This document shows positions 27,912-37,113 of a DNA stretch of 64,000 bases, in pieces. A program made the position numbers and the translations under genes. Origin of the DNA: Arenibacter certesii DSM 19833 (lineage in GTDB: Bacteria > Bacteroidota > Bacteroidia > Flavobacteriales > Flavobacteriaceae); the NCBI RefSeq assembly GCF_000429545.1, contig NZ_AUCB01000027.1, positions 1 through 64,000 of the forward strand, read 5' to 3'. Every line of letters starts with the position of its first letter. The first letter of the stretch is position 1. The notes beneath the pieces are model-generated. The model was not told where the DNA came from. It saw only the letters and a list, made by a program, of their open reading frames with translations, and did not search any database.

Positions 27912-28523
27912 ATGAAAAAGCCAAAAAATCAAGATACTGAAGCGCTAATTTTGGAGTCGGCCAAAGAAGTGTTTCAGAAAAAAGGCATGGATGGCGCACG
28001 GATGCAGGAGATTGCGAATAAGGCGGGCATAAATAAAGCCATGCTCCATTATTATTATAGAAGTAAACAAATGCTATTTGAGGCGGTGTTTCATAATGCT
28101 TTCTCACTCCTTGCTCCAGAGCTCAACAAAGTTTTAAAGGACGACTCCAGCATAGAGGAAAAAGTGAGAAGTTTTACCCATAATTATATTTCCTTTATTA
28201 TGAAGCACCCCTATTTACCCAATTTCATAATTCAGGAATTGAACCGAAATCCGATTTTTTTTGAAACACTACGGAAAAATGCCGCATTCCCTAGTTTAGA
28301 GAAATTTGAAAATCAAGTAGCCTACGAGGTGGAGCAAGGCATTCTAAAACCTATAGATGGGAAACAGCTATTTATTCATATTCTTTCCCTCAATGTATTC
28401 CCTTTTGTGGCATCTCCACTCATAAAAGGCCTTTTACATATAGAAGATAACGGATTTAAGGAATTAATGGAGGAAAGAAAAACAGCTGTTGCCGAATTCA
28501 TTATTGCATCCATAAAGAAGTAG
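27912..28523 (+). CDS. TetR/AcrR-family transcriptional regulator (CecR-like)
   Basis: One-component repressor of 203 residues. The N-terminal helix-turn-helix (about 10-56, LILESAKEVFQKKGMDGARM then GINKAMLHYYYRSKQMLFEAVF) is of the TetR type, and the rest is an all-helical ligand and dimer domain. It stands 209 bp before, and in the same direction as, a TolC/HlyD/ABC-2 operon. In E. coli the TetR-family CecR (YbiH) controls the similar ybhGFSR cluster, so control of this operon is likely. The palindrome at 27866 is a plausible own operator. The ligand is unknown. Confidence 0.88.
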   Translation: MKKPKNQDTEALILESAKEVFQKKGMDGARMQEIANKAGINKAMLHYYYRSKQMLFEAVFHNAFSLLAPELNKVLKDDSSIEEKVRSFTHNYISFIMKHPYLPNFIIQELNRNPIFFETLRKNAAFPSLEKFENQVAYEVEQGILKPIDGKQLFIHILSLNVFPFVASPLIKGLLHIEDNGFKELMEERKTAVAEFIIASIKK

Positions 28524-28586
28524 TACTATTTATGAATAATACAACAATAGCACAAGGAACACCTGAAAGGGATTAAACGATACTAT

Positions 28587-28722
28587 TATGAAATGAGCAT
28601 GACCGAAAACTCGTCGCCAGCCCGAAAGATGCATTCTGGCGGGCAAACACAAATGTAGACCTGCGAATCGCATCCGCCATAATTACGCAGTCGGGCAGGT
28701 ATGACCGTTAAAAAACAACAAA
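28587..28722 (+). repeat. Dispersed leader repeat, copy A
   Basis: The 5' block (28587-28617, beginning TATGAAATGAGCATGA) and the 3' block (28690-28722, GTCGGGCAGGTATGAC then GTTAAAAAACAA) match copy B at 55461 almost base for base. The middle differs. The 3' block ends 9 nt before the TolC start codon. Confidence 0.75.
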
Positions 28723-28731
28723 TATGTCCAT

Positions 28732-29991
28732 ATGAAAAGTCATCTATTACTCCTATTCATCTTTGCTTCTCTCTCTGCTTTTTCACAGCAGGTATTAACG
28801 TTAGAAGCTTGTTATGAGCTCGCGGAAAAAACATATCCTCTAGCCAAACAGAGTGTTCTGTTAGAGGCAAGGTCCAGAATGGAGGTAGGTGTAATTAATA
28901 AGGAGCGATTACCAAAATTAGATTTGAATGCCCAGGCAACCTACCAATCAGACGTAATCCATTTCCCAATCGCACTACCAAATATTAGTATAGCATCTCC
29001 CAACCAAGATCAGTACCGTGCTACCTTAGATGCCAATCAACTTATTTATCATGGTGGAAGTGTTGATGCGAATATCAATCTAAAGGAAGCAGAACTACAA
29101 ACGAAACAACAGCAAGTAGAAGTCACTCTTTATGCTTTACGAACACGTATTAATCAGAGTTACTTCCGAGTGCTTTTCTATCAGGAACAAGCCAAACTCC
29201 TGACTTCAAAAATGCAGGAAGTAGAGACAAGACTAAAGGAAATTGAAGCCGGCGTAAAACACGGTGCAATACTAGCTTCTGCACAACAAGCCTTACGAGC
29301 AGAAAGCCTAAAATTGGAACAACAATTTTCTGAATTAAATTATGATCGTAAAAAAGCGTTGGCAAGTCTATCAGCCTTAGTCTCCAAGGATATGGACAAT
29401 AACACTATTCTTCAAAGACCTAGTACCGACATTTTATCTGAAACTAATTCCGAGCGACCCGAACTGAAACTTTTCGATTTACAACAAAGTCAATTAGAAA
29501 TCACAAAAGAGGTCATCTCCAAATCCAATTCCCCTCAATTAATTGGATTTGGACAAGTGGGATATGGAAATCCAGGCTTAAATATGCTAGACAACTCTTT
29601 TCAAGACTTCTATATGCTAGGAGTGAAAATGAAATGGAATGTTTTGGATTGGGGAAAATCGAAAGAAAAGAAACAAATAATAGCGATTTCAAAGGAAATC
29701 CTTACTACCGAGAAAGAAACTTTTGTAGTGAATAATTCTATTGAATTAGAGGAAGCCAAAAGCGATATAGCCAAGTTTGAAGAAATGCTACGAACAGATG
29801 ATGAGATCATCCAATTGCGAGAGCAGGTTTTAAATGCTACGACCTCACAATTTAAGAATGGATCTATACCTTCTTCAGCATATATTACCGAATTAAACAA
29901 TCTATACGAAGCAAAAATCACCCAGGAAATACATATAACGCAGCTAAGCTTAGCAAGAGTTAATTATAAGCTAGTTATAGGAAATTTATAA
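28732..29991 (+). CDS. TolC-family outer-membrane efflux protein
   Basis: Outer-membrane channel subunit of 419 residues for the ABC-2 exporter encoded downstream. A signal peptide (MKSHLLLLFIFASLSAFSQQ) is followed by two internally similar TolC halves of long alpha-helices rich in Gln, Glu and Leu. The first half begins LTLEACYELAEKTYPLAKQS and a typical motif in the second is YMLGVKMKWNVLDWGKSKEKK. First gene of the operon TolC-HlyD. Its start codon follows the 3' end of repeat copy A by 9 nt, so the repeat forms its leader. Confidence 0.9.
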   Translation: MKSHLLLLFIFASLSAFSQQVLTLEACYELAEKTYPLAKQSVLLEARSRMEVGVINKERLPKLDLNAQATYQSDVIHFPIALPNISIASPNQDQYRATLDANQLIYHGGSVDANINLKEAELQTKQQQVEVTLYALRTRINQSYFRVLFYQEQAKLLTSKMQEVETRLKEIEAGVKHGAILASAQQALRAESLKLEQQFSELNYDRKKALASLSALVSKDMDNNTILQRPSTDILSETNSERPELKLFDLQQSQLEITKEVISKSNSPQLIGFGQVGYGNPGLNMLDNSFQDFYMLGVKMKWNVLDWGKSKEKKQIIAISKEILTTEKETFVVNNSIELEEAKSDIAKFEEMLRTDDEIIQLREQVLNATTSQFKNGSIPSSAYITELNNLYEAKITQEIHITQLSLARVNYKLVIGNL

Positions 29992-30004
29992 TCAAGATAC
30001 TGAG

Positions 30005-30892
30005 ATGAAATCAATCAAATTACTTATTCCAATAAGCTTCATAGCGCTACTACTGTCGTGCTCTAATGACAAAAAAGCAGATGGTTATGGCAATTTTGAG
30101 GCTACAGAAATCACTATTTCATCGGAAGCCAATGGAAAACTTCAATTCCTAAACATAGAAGAAGGGCAACTAGTGGAAAAGGGTGCTGTATTAGGATTGG
30201 TAGATACCCTCCAACCCTATTTAAACAAACAGCAACTGCTGGCAACCAAAGCTACGGTAGCCTCTAAATCTGGTGGAGTATGGTCGCAAGTAGAAATGCT
30301 ACAAGAAGAATTAAAGAACATAAAAATTGAACAGCAACGCGTACAAAACATGTTTGCTGACAATGCTGCCACCCAGCAGCAATTAGATCAAGCTAACAGT
30401 CGAGTAGACGTTTTGAAAAAGCAGATTAAAAATGTAGAGAGTAAAAATTCACCTATTATAAATGAAGGTAAAGCCATAGCCGCACAGGTGGCACTGGTTG
30501 AGGAGCAAATTACAAGGAGCAATATAATTAACCCAATTAATGGTACCGTCCTCGCCAAATATGCCGAGCCTGGAGAACTAGTTTCCTTTGGCAAACCCTT
30601 GTATAAGGTTGCCAATTTAAATCTCATGGAGTTGCGGGTCTATCTGAGTCAGACTCAACTATCAAATATTAAAATTGGTCAGCAGGTCACTGTAAAAGTC
30701 GACTCTGGAGATACAATGAAAGAGTATACGGGTAAAATAAGCTGGATATCCTCTTCGGCCGAATTCACTCCCAAGATTATTCAGACTAAAGAAGAGCGCG
30801 TCAATTTAGTGTATGCCATAAAAATTATAATCGAAAACGATGGAAGTCTAAAAATAGGAATGCCCGCTGAGATGTGGATCCATGGTCAGTAG
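30005..30892 (+). CDS. HlyD/YbhG-type periplasmic adaptor lipoprotein
   Basis: Membrane-fusion subunit of 295 residues. A lipoprotein signal ends in ALLLSC (Cys19). One lipoyl half (SEANGKLQFLNIEEGQLVEKG), an alpha hairpin of about 90 residues, and the second lipoyl half (NPINGTVLAKYAEPGELV) are in order. The C-terminal barrel contains LMELRVYLSQTQLSNIKIGQ. The short hairpin is like YbhG. It bridges the TolC-like channel (13 bp upstream) to the ABC-2 permeases at 33727-35954. The lipoprotein and OsmC genes lie between, so the export unit is interrupted but on one strand. Confidence 0.9.
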   Translation: MKSIKLLIPISFIALLLSCSNDKKADGYGNFEATEITISSEANGKLQFLNIEEGQLVEKGAVLGLVDTLQPYLNKQQLLATKATVASKSGGVWSQVEMLQEELKNIKIEQQRVQNMFADNAATQQQLDQANSRVDVLKKQIKNVESKNSPIINEGKAIAAQVALVEEQITRSNIINPINGTVLAKYAEPGELVSFGKPLYKVANLNLMELRVYLSQTQLSNIKIGQQVTVKVDSGDTMKEYTGKISWISSSAEFTPKIIQTKEERVNLVYAIKIIIENDGSLKIGMPAEMWIHGQ

Positions 30893-30987
30893 ATTCTCAT
30901 TTATTCGATGAAAAGGAAAGCTGACCACAAATCATAAAACCTTCCCCTATGGCGAGAAATTTATAAACTCAAATTAAAATACGCATT

Positions 30988-31479
30988 ATGAAGAAAACAA
31001 TTTTAACAACAGTAATGATTACAGCACTATTTATTAACTGTAAGGATTCCCAGGACAAAAGTAATGTCTCTACAAACGTGGAAAGCACTGAAACTATTCA
31101 TGAAAGCGTACACGAAGATGATAAAATGGTATTAAACAATTCTTGGGTAACCGAAATTCAACTAAATAGTGGTAACAAATGGGAAGCCAATATAGAAACC
31201 ACGGAAGGAGTTGAGAATATGTTGGAATTGATTAAAGAAAACAATTACAAATCCGTGGGCGATTATCACCAACTAGCATCAAAATTAAATGATGAGAAAA
31301 ACTACGTGGTAAAGGAATGTACTATGACAGGACCCTCACATGATAACCTACACGTTTTTCTGCATCCCCTTATTAAGAAAATTGATGCTTTAGGAAACGT
31401 AAATTCTGTTGAAAACGGGAAAGTAACCATAAAGAGTATAAAAGAAAACTTAGACGGGTATTACACTTACTTTAAATAA
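30988..31479 (+). CDS. Hypothetical lipoprotein, unrecognised
   Basis: Protein of 163 residues with a lipoprotein signal ending in ALFINC (Cys18), a low-complexity Ser/Thr/Glu linker to about residue 45, then a compact soluble domain of about 110 residues. The segment ECTMTGPSHDNLHVFLHPLI, with several histidines and one cysteine, could bind metal but this is a guess. No family is recognised with confidence. It lies inside the efflux operon, 95 bp after HlyD and 8 bp before OsmC, so it may share regulation with them. Confidence 0.7.
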   Translation: MKKTILTTVMITALFINCKDSQDKSNVSTNVESTETIHESVHEDDKMVLNNSWVTEIQLNSGNKWEANIETTEGVENMLELIKENNYKSVGDYHQLASKLNDEKNYVVKECTMTGPSHDNLHVFLHPLIKKIDALGNVNSVENGKVTIKSIKENLDGYYTYFK

Positions 31480-31487
31480 ATAAAACT

Positions 31488-31943
31488 ATGGATAAACATG
31501 AATTTAAGGTCAATTTAAAATGGGTAGAAGAGCGAAAAGGCGTACTTACTTCTCCTGAACTTTCGGCAGGTGAAAGTGCTACAGATAATAGTATTGAAGT
31601 GGCTACCCCACCGGAGTTCCCCAAGGGCATGCCCCATATTTGGTCGCCAGAACATTTATTTACAGCTTCTGTGAGCAGTTGCTTGCTAACTACTTTTTTG
31701 GCCATCGCCGAGAATTCCAAATTGGAGTTTACCTCCTTTGAATGCGAGGCGGTTGGAATCGTGGAAAAAGTAGGAAAAAAGCTATTGATGACGGAAATAA
31801 TCCTAAAACCAAAACTGATAATCATACACGAAAAAGACAGGGATAGAGCTGAACGAGTTCTTCTAAAGTCTGAAGAGGCCTGCCTAATATCAAACTCAAT
31901 AAATACCAAGGTTTCCATGGAAATAACTGTAGCTGTGGTCTAA
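31488..31943 (+). CDS. OsmC/Ohr-family peroxiredoxin-like protein
   Basis: Cytoplasmic thiol peroxidase-type protein of 151 residues that detoxifies organic hydroperoxides in characterised family members. The first redox cysteine is in FTASVSSCLLTTFLAIA and the second in SEEACLISNSI, the two positions required in OsmC/Ohr. The segment WSPEHLFTASV is the family's active-site helix start. It is encoded between the exporter adaptor and the ATPase genes, 8 bp after a lipoprotein gene. It may deal with oxidised or reactive substrates of the exporter; this is inference from position. Confidence 0.87.
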   Translation: MDKHEFKVNLKWVEERKGVLTSPELSAGESATDNSIEVATPPEFPKGMPHIWSPEHLFTASVSSCLLTTFLAIAENSKLEFTSFECEAVGIVEKVGKKLLMTEIILKPKLIIIHEKDRDRAERVLLKSEEACLISNSINTKVSMEITVAVV

Positions 31944-32069
31944 GAATCTAGCCTGCTCAAGGTAATTAATGCCCATGACTGGAAAGAAAATATAAGACGC
32001 TGATAATACAATAAATACATAATTCAGGGCATTGGGTTTACCTGATGCCCTAAATATAAATCACAAATA

Positions 32070-32975
32070 ATGGGTATTTCCTTAAGCAATATCGACAAGT
32101 CTTACAAGAAGCAAATTGCAGTACGGAACATTACTTTTGATGTAAATCCGGGGGAGTTATTTGGACTTATTGGGCCAGATGGCGCGGGAAAGACCACTAT
32201 TTTTAGAATTTTAACCACACTTTTATTGCCAGATAATGGGAAGGCAACCGTAGCAGGATTGGATATAATTAAAGATTACAAAGCCATCCGAAATTCGGTA
32301 GGATATATGCCTGGGCGTTTTTCCCTCTATCAAGATCTTACTGTAGAAGAAAACCTCAACTTTTTCGCTACCATCTTCGGAACTACTATTGCCGAAAACT
32401 ACGATTTAATCAAGGATATTTATGAGCAGATAGCCCCTTTTAAAGATCGCCGAGCAGGTAAACTATCGGGTGGGATGAAACAAAAACTCGCCCTTTCCTG
32501 TGCCCTTATCCATAAACCTAAGGTGCTTTTCTTGGATGAACCTACCACAGGAGTAGACCCCGTTTCTAGAAAGGAGTTTTGGGAGATGCTCAAAAGACTG
32601 CAAAAACGGGGAATTACCATCTTGGTATCTACGCCATACATGGATGAAGCGGCCCTATGTGACCGTATAGCCCTAATCCAAGATGGCGAGATATTAGCTA
32701 TAGATATGCCCCAAGCTGTTGTAAATAAGTTTCCAAAAGACATTTACAACGTTAAGGCAGACAATATGTATAAGTTGATACAGACCTTACAACGCTATGA
32801 ACATACCTATAGCGTATTTCCCTTTGGCGAGTTTGTACACTACACCGATAAAAGGGTCATTTTTAAAACGGCAGAATTACAACAACATTTAGAATCCTCT
32901 GGTCTCAATGGCATTACCATTGCCCCCACCCATGCCGATATTGAGGATGCATTTATGGAATTAGCGAAAAAATGA
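32070..32975 (+). CDS. ABC transporter ATPase, YbhF N-half equivalent, H-loop lost
   Basis: ATP-binding subunit of 301 residues corresponding to the N-terminal half of the fused E. coli YbhF. Walker A is GPDGAGKTT, the signature LSGGMKQKLA is canonical and Walker B is VLFLDEPTTGVDP. The H-loop reads VSTPYMDEA with Pro in place of His, so its own ATP site is probably hydrolysis-poor. The C-terminal 90 residues are a regulatory extension. The next gene overlaps by 4 bp and encodes the partner half, in which the defects are reversed. The two should form one heterodimer. Confidence 0.92.
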   Translation: MGISLSNIDKSYKKQIAVRNITFDVNPGELFGLIGPDGAGKTTIFRILTTLLLPDNGKATVAGLDIIKDYKAIRNSVGYMPGRFSLYQDLTVEENLNFFATIFGTTIAENYDLIKDIYEQIAPFKDRRAGKLSGGMKQKLALSCALIHKPKVLFLDEPTTGVDPVSRKEFWEMLKRLQKRGITILVSTPYMDEAALCDRIALIQDGEILAIDMPQAVVNKFPKDIYNVKADNMYKLIQTLQRYEHTYSVFPFGEFVHYTDKRVIFKTAELQQHLESSGLNGITIAPTHADIEDAFMELAKK

Positions 32976-33706
32976 AAAACGAAAACGTCATAGAGGTAGA
33001 AAATTTAACCAAAGCATTTGGTGCTTTTAAAGCGGTGAATGCCATAAGTTTTGAAGTTAAAAAAGGAGAGATATTTGGTTTTTTGGGTGCCAATGGTGCA
33101 GGGAAAACAACCGCGATAAAAATGTTGATCGGAATTTCCCATCCCACTTCGGGCAAAGCGAAGGTGGTGGACTTCGATGTGTATACCCAACCCGAGGCTA
33201 TTAAAAGAAATATCGGATATATGAGTCAGCGATTCGCACTCTATGATGACCTTACCGTACAAGAAAATATAAACTTTTTTGGAGGGATCTATGGTTTGTC
33301 ACGTAAAGCCATTAGGCAGAAGAGTAAAGACTCGCTAGTAGAATTAGGCATGCATGAAATTTCGAGCAAATTGGTAGGTTCCCTGCCGTTGGGATGGAAA
33401 CAAAAACTCTCCTTTTCAGTTGCGCTGCTTCACGAGCCAAAAATTGTTTTTTTGGATGAACCCACAGGTGGTGTAGACCCCATTACCCGACGGCAATTTT
33501 GGGAAATGATCTATAAAGCTGCAGACCAAGGCACCACCATTTTTGTCACCACACATTATATGGATGAAGCCGAGTATTGTGATAGAGTCTCCATCATGGT
33601 AGAAGGGAAAATAGAAGCATTGGATACACCAAAAAATCTAAAACAACAATTTAAAGTTGCTTCCATGAACGAGGTGTTTTTAAAATTGGCTAGGAATATT
33701 GAATAA
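32972..33706 (+). CDS. ABC transporter ATPase, YbhF C-half equivalent, signature motif degenerate
   Basis: ATP-binding subunit of 244 residues. Walker A (GANGAGKTT), Walker B (IVFLDEPTGGVDP) and the H-loop (VTTHYMDEA) are intact. The signature LSGGQ-type motif reads LPLGWKQKLS. In an ABC dimer each ATP site uses Walker motifs of one half and the signature of the other. Pairing with the preceding gene product gives one complete site (this Walker A/B/H plus the partner's LSGG) and one degenerate site. E. coli YbhF joins two such halves in one chain. Confidence 0.92.
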   Translation: MKNENVIEVENLTKAFGAFKAVNAISFEVKKGEIFGFLGANGAGKTTAIKMLIGISHPTSGKAKVVDFDVYTQPEAIKRNIGYMSQRFALYDDLTVQENINFFGGIYGLSRKAIRQKSKDSLVELGMHEISSKLVGSLPLGWKQKLSFSVALLHEPKIVFLDEPTGGVDPITRRQFWEMIYKAADQGTTIFVTTHYMDEAEYCDRVSIMVEGKIEALDTPKNLKQQFKVASMNEVFLKLARNIE

Positions 33707-33726
33707 GGAAAGATGATCTCACACAG

Positions 33727-34833
33727 ATGAAACGATTTATAGGTTTTATAAGAAAAGAATTCTACCATATCTTTAGGGATAGGCGCTCGCTTTTTATCTT
33801 GTTTGGAATGCCAATTGCCCAGATATTGCTTTTCGGATTTGCCATAACCAATGAGATCAACAACGTAAATATTGCTATCCTGGATCATTCTAAAGATACT
33901 TCTACCCTAGAAATCATCAATAAAATTTCCAACTCCAAATACTTTAGTATTAAGCAGATAATTTCTCGGGAAGCGGAAATTGAAAGCGTTTTTCAAAAAG
34001 GAAAAATAAAAGCGGTCTTAAATTTTGAGAAAGACTTTGGTAGAAATCTCATCAAAAAAAAAAGCGCTCAAATTCAAATAATAACCGATGCCACCGATCC
34101 TAATACCGCCAATTCTATAACCAATTACATAAACGCCATCCTTCAAAATTATCTACAAGAAAAAAACAAGAGTATTCAATTAGACTATCAGATTATTCCG
34201 CAAACTCGCATGGTCTATAACCAAGAGCTAAAGAGCGTATTCCTGTTTGTTCCTGGAGTAATGACCATTATTTTAATGCTGGTTTCGGCAATGATGACTT
34301 CTATTTCTATCACTCGAGAAAAAGAATTGGGGACCATGGAGATTCTCCTGGTTTCTCCTTTAAAACCGTTCCAAGTGATTATAGGGAAAGTGGTCCCATA
34401 TATATTCCTATCTATAATCAACGCAGCTGTCATTGTACTTTTAAGCATATTTATATTTAAAATGCCAGTGGAGGGTAGTTTAATTTTGTTAGGGGCAGAA
34501 AGTGTTTTGTTTATCATTACCTCCTTAGCACTTGGAATTTTGATTTCCACTATTTCAGACACGCAACAATCTGCTATGATGATTTCACTAATGGGGTTAA
34601 TGCTTCCCGTAATACTTCTTTCGGGCTTTATTTTTCCCATTTCTAGTATGCCAGCACCACTACAAGTAATCAGTAATATTATTCCCGCCAAATGGTTTAT
34701 CATCATCATTAAAGGTATTATGCTCAAGGGTGTTGGACTGGCATTTGTTTGGAAGGAAACTCTGATTCTGATAGGTATGACTGTTTTTTTTATTGCCGTA
34801 AGCGTCAAGAAATATAAAATTAGGCTGGACTAA
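33727..34833 (+). CDS. ABC-2 family permease (YbhS-like)
   Basis: Inner-membrane permease of 368 residues. One N-terminal helix (about 20-42) is followed by a large periplasmic domain (about 43-175) and five C-terminal helices. The segment ITREKELGTMEILLVSPLKPFQVIIGK after the second helix is the typical ABC-2 coupling loop. It shares this layout with the next gene, with which it overlaps by one base (TAATG), and the two form the membrane heterodimer. Similar systems export cationic drugs or sodium/lithium in E. coli; the substrate here is not known. Confidence 0.9.
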   Translation: MKRFIGFIRKEFYHIFRDRRSLFILFGMPIAQILLFGFAITNEINNVNIAILDHSKDTSTLEIINKISNSKYFSIKQIISREAEIESVFQKGKIKAVLNFEKDFGRNLIKKKSAQIQIITDATDPNTANSITNYINAILQNYLQEKNKSIQLDYQIIPQTRMVYNQELKSVFLFVPGVMTIILMLVSAMMTSISITREKELGTMEILLVSPLKPFQVIIGKVVPYIFLSIINAAVIVLLSIFIFKMPVEGSLILLGAESVLFIITSLALGILISTISDTQQSAMMISLMGLMLPVILLSGFIFPISSMPAPLQVISNIIPAKWFIIIIKGIMLKGVGLAFVWKETLILIGMTVFFIAVSVKKYKIRLD

Positions 34834-35954
34834 TGAGAACTATAGGCTATATCGTACAAAAGGAATTTAAACAGATCTTTAGAAATAAAGGGATGTTGCC
34901 AATTATTTTCATCTTGCCCATCCTTCAACTGGTCATTCTCTCCAATGCTGCTACCTATGAGGTGAAAAATATAAAATTCGCCTATATCGATGCTGATCGT
35001 ACCTCCACTTCTCGTTCCCTAATCGAAAAATTTAATGCCTCCTCTTATTTTGATGTCTTAATGGACTTCCCATCCAATAAGATAGCGAATTTCGCTATGC
35101 TTGCTGGTGAAGTAGATGTGGTCTTGGAAATACCAATTCATTTTGAACGGAATTTGATAAAGGAAAAATCTGCTACACTTGGTATTAGCATCAATGCGAT
35201 AGATGGCGCAGCAGCAGGATTAGAAAGTGTTTATATCAATCAAATAATTCAAGGCTATAATCGTGATATTCGGGTAAGCCTTATGGATACTTCCCATCGG
35301 AGTATTAAGCCAATAAATATTAGTAGTAGTCCTTCTTTTTGGTATAATACAAGCTTGGATTACAAAACTTTTATGGTGCCTGGTATTTTGGTGTTGTTGG
35401 TGACCATGATCACCCTCTTCCTGTCTGGGATGAATATAGTTAGGGAAAAGGAGATAGGTACGTTAGAGCAGATTAATGTAACCCCAATTAAAAAAAGTCA
35501 ATTTATCATGGGAAAGCTATTTCCATTTTGGATTATTGGGATGGGTTTATTAACGATCGGCCTGATTTTAGCAAAATTAATTTTCAATACGCCCATGTTG
35601 GGCAACATTCCATTGCTCTATCTCTATACTTCTATTTACATTCTGGTGATATTGGGAATGGGATTACTAATTTCAAACTTTACCGATACCCAACAGCAGG
35701 CTATGTTTATTGCGTGGTTTTTTATAGTCATCTTTATTTTAATGAGTGGCCTATTTACCCCAATAGAAAGTATGCCCCAATGGGCACAAATTTTCACCGA
35801 AATTAATCCAATAAAATATTTTGTTGAAGTAATGCGGATGGTGCTTTTAAAAGGCGCTGGTCTTCAGGTTATACTACCCCAACTACTAAAAACTTTGGCT
35901 TATGCGTTAGTGATGAATGCGTTAGCCGTATGGAGTTATAAGAAAGTTAACTAA
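34833..35954 (+). CDS. ABC-2 family permease (YbhR-like)
   Basis: Second inner-membrane permease of 373 residues with the same order as its partner: one N-terminal helix (about 22-40), a periplasmic domain, then five helices. The coupling loop reads NIVREKEIGTLEQINVTPIKKSQ. The motif FTDTQQQAMFIAWFF in the last part parallels ISDTQQSAMMISLMG in the first permease. It starts in the stop codon of the previous gene and ends in the start of the LOG-family gene (one-base overlap), so all are co-transcribed. Confidence 0.9.
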   Translation: MRTIGYIVQKEFKQIFRNKGMLPIIFILPILQLVILSNAATYEVKNIKFAYIDADRTSTSRSLIEKFNASSYFDVLMDFPSNKIANFAMLAGEVDVVLEIPIHFERNLIKEKSATLGISINAIDGAAAGLESVYINQIIQGYNRDIRVSLMDTSHRSIKPINISSSPSFWYNTSLDYKTFMVPGILVLLVTMITLFLSGMNIVREKEIGTLEQINVTPIKKSQFIMGKLFPFWIIGMGLLTIGLILAKLIFNTPMLGNIPLLYLYTSIYILVILGMGLLISNFTDTQQQAMFIAWFFIVIFILMSGLFTPIESMPQWAQIFTEINPIKYFVEVMRMVLLKGAGLQVILPQLLKTLAYALVMNALAVWSYKKVN

Positions 35955-36661
35955 TGGAAAAAGAAATCAAATATCACTTACAAAAAAGCGAATCCAAATT
36001 TTTAAAAGGACCGCGTTCTAGGTTTAAAGAATTGAGTTTTTCCTTTAAGGTTTTGTATCAATTTGTACGTGGATTTCGAAAGATGCACTTTATAGGTCCT
36101 TGTGTAACCGTTTACGGTTCTGCTAGATTCCGACCAGATTCGGATCACTATAAAAGTGCAGAAAAAATTGGGGCAGATCTCGCTAAGTTAGGGTTTTCCA
36201 TTATGACTGGTGGTGGTCCCGGTATCATGGAAGCTGCAAATAAAGGAGCGTAGGAAAACGGTGGTAATTCGGTTGGAGTAAATATTATCTTGCCTTTCGA
36301 GCAAAAGCCCAACCCGTATTTGCATAAATGGATTGACATCCCGTATTTTTTTGTTCGGAAATATTTATTGATGAAATACTCCTACGCCTTTGTGATAATG
36401 CCTGGTGGTATGGGAACTTTGGACGAATTATTTGAGGCAGTTACTTTAATTCAAACCCGGATGATTGAAAATTTTCCGGTCGTTATTTTCGACAAGGAAT
36501 ACCACAAAGAATTAATTCAGCATATAGAATTAATGACAAAAAGCGAAAGCATAAGCCATGAAGATATGAAATTGATCTTTACGACAGATTCTGCGGAGGA
36601 GGTTGTAAATCATATAAAAGTCCATGCTATAGATAAATTCGATTTGGTAAAGAAAAAATAG
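35954..36661 (+). pseudogene. LOG-family (TIGR00730) nucleoside-monophosphate phosphoribohydrolase gene with in-frame TAG
   Basis: A continuous frame of about 235 codons interrupted only by TAG at 36251-36253 (codon 100). Before the stop, the nucleotide-binding GGGPGIMEAANKGA is intact; after it, ENGGNSVGVNIILPFEQKPN and the family motif PGGMGTLDELFE follow in the same frame. LOG proteins release free bases such as cytokinins from nucleoside monophosphates. The break separates the two halves of the active site, so the gene is inactive unless the stop is read through or is a sequence error. Its ATG overlaps the permease stop by one base. No rescue start close after the stop has a good ribosome site. 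Confidence 0.85.
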
Positions 36662-36713
36662 GAACCGAAATGGTGGTATGGGGAAAACCGTAGAAGATTT
36701 TAAAGCCTAAGTC

Positions 36714-37103
36714 GTGAAGAAAAACCAGCTGTTTAGATACGTTACTGGTACTGCATTAATCATTTTTGCAATACTAACCCTGTTTATGAGTGGTTCGTTT
36801 ATATTTGATTGGTATGGAATACGCAATCAACAAGGGGCCTACGTTCCATTTATAGTATGGACCAATTTCATTGCCGGATTTCTGTATCTATTAGCAGTCT
36901 ATGGATTCTTTAAAGCAATGAACTGGACCTATTGGGTTTTGATCGGGATAACTATTCTTCTGATTTTTGCTGCTATTGCGTTGATGATTTATATAAACCA
37001 AGACGGTATTTTTGAAATTAAGACGATAGGTGCTATGAATTTTAGGATTATTCTTACCTTAGTTTTCTCAGTACTGGCCTATTATAAAATCAGAAAACAT
37101 TAG
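36714..37103 (+). CDS. Small four-helix membrane protein, unrecognised
   Basis: Hydrophobic protein of 129 residues with four predicted helices (about 9-30, 43-66, 71-95 and 103-125). The start is GTG at 36714 (VKKNQLFRYVTG); no suitable ATG lies upstream in frame. No family is recognised. It is 52 bp after the LOG gene and 10 bp before the ATP-cone gene, so it is probably part of the same transcript as the exporter. A role in the envelope is all that can be inferred. Confidence 0.65.
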   Translation: MKKNQLFRYVTGTALIIFAILTLFMSGSFIFDWYGIRNQQGAYVPFIVWTNFIAGFLYLLAVYGFFKAMNWTYWVLIGITILLIFAAIALMIYINQDGIFEIKTIGAMNFRIILTLVFSVLAYYKIRKH

Positions 37104-37113
37104 CATAAAAATC

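Noticed and set aside
30922-30935. TGACCACAAATCAT upstream of the lipoprotein gene at 30988 as a tenth operator
   Set aside because: The two half-sites are one base further apart than in the other copies and no TAnnTTTG-type box lies 33 bp away.
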